A stretch of DNA of 5,463 nucleotides from Dermatophilaceae bacterium. Lineage in GTDB: Bacteria > Actinomycetota > Actinomycetes > Actinomycetales > Dermatophilaceae. The stretch spans positions 1-5,463 of the forward strand of contig JABFXB010000374.1 of NCBI GenBank assembly GCA_013361975.1, read 5' to 3'. The stretch's first letter is position 1, and each line of letters opens with the position of its first letter. Positions 5,175-5,463 of this stretch are shown here, one piece after another. A model generated the notes under the pieces. The model saw only the letters and a program-made list of their open reading frames with translations, searched no databases and was not told where the DNA came from. Both the position numbers and the translations under genes were made by a program.

Positions 5175-5463
5175 TGGCGGTCCCGGTCATCCGCACCGAA
5201 CGGCTGCTGCTGCGTGGCTGGACGGACCACGACCGCGCGCCCTTCGCCGCGATCAACGCCGACCCGGAGGTGATGAAGCACTTCCCGGCACCGCTCACGC
5301 GCGCCGGGTCCGACGCCTTCGTGGACCGGATCGAGCGGCACTTCGAGGCGCACGGCTTCGGACTGTGGGCGGTGGAGGCCGGCGGCGAGCTGGCCGGTTA
5401 CACCGGACTGTCGATCCCCCGCTTCCACGGATGCGGCAGGTCGCCGAGTACGACCACCCGGTC
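5174..5463 (+). pseudogene. RimJ/RimL-like GNAT acetyltransferase, apparently broken by an internal deletion (partial at right edge)
   Basis: From the GTG at 5174, residues 1-84 are a normal GNAT N-terminal half: IRTERLLLRGW (6-16), ADPEVMKHFPAPLTR (29-43), GFGLWAVEAGGELAGYTGLSIPRF (61-84). GNATs of this type use acetyl-CoA to acetylate protein N-termini or small amines. The next expected part, including the acetyl-CoA loop (R/Q-x-x-G-x-G/A) and the WGxGYA region, is absent. After about 5429 the same frame gives implausible sequence (CGRSPSTTTR). The frame beginning at 5431 instead reads MRQVAEYDHPV, which resembles the family's C-terminal LGMRxVxEFDHP segment. The simplest reading is an out-of-frame deletion of the central region, natural or from assembly. 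No in-frame stop occurs before the edge. The start overlaps the VOC stop by one base. Confidence 0.65.

Overview
The window is about 70% GC by eye, with strong G/C third-position preference, GTG starts and tightly overlapping genes. It looks like the chromosome of a high-GC actinomycete. The protein styles (PdxY, the AAA ATPase opening NPYAPGAG, the DUF1648 protein) would fit a relative of the Intrasporangiaceae, but that family-level guess is inference. No rRNA, tRNA, transposase, CRISPR array or phage gene is visible. The window reads as ordinary chromosome carrying several small regulatory curiosities.

Left part (1-2189, minus strand): a four-gene operon transcribed leftwards in the order gntR-type regulator, DUF1648-family membrane protein, single-domain rhodanese, CD225/dispanin-like membrane protein (cut by the left edge). 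Two of the junctions are stop/start overlaps: ATGA between the first and second genes, and TGATG between the third and fourth. The second and third genes are 47 bases apart. A short YtrA-type GntR repressor followed by membrane proteins is a known arrangement for cell-envelope stress operons. The specific job of this one is unknown.

Middle (2190-3313): a short AT-rich divergent promoter region separates the operon from a rightward pyridoxal kinase gene (pdxY). An inverted repeat overlaps the gntR start and -10, so it is a candidate operator. pdxY ends just before a strong 13-bp intrinsic terminator, which itself sits directly downstream of a promoter-like sequence. Next comes a second AT-rich patch with a perfect 9-bp inverted repeat upstream of the next gene.

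Right part (3314-5463, plus strand): a 422-residue P-loop ATPase with a C-terminal winged-helix-like region; a 199-base intergenic stretch with hairpins; a 130-residue VOC (glyoxalase/bleomycin-resistance fold) protein; and, overlapping its stop codon by one base, a RimJ/RimL-like GNAT acetyltransferase. The GNAT gene appears to have lost its middle: at about 5429 the sequence jumps, in another frame, to what looks like the C-terminal part of the same family.

Three themes cut across the genes. First, three unlinked starts (gntR, pdxY, ATPase) each have a -10-like hexamer exactly 6 bases upstream of the start codon and no ribosome binding site, which suggests leaderless mRNAs. Second, the 8-base word GTATGCCG occurs six times, far above what composition predicts. 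Third, there is no clear single new defence or metabolic system. The least-described unit is the GntR/DUF1648/rhodanese/CD225 operon.
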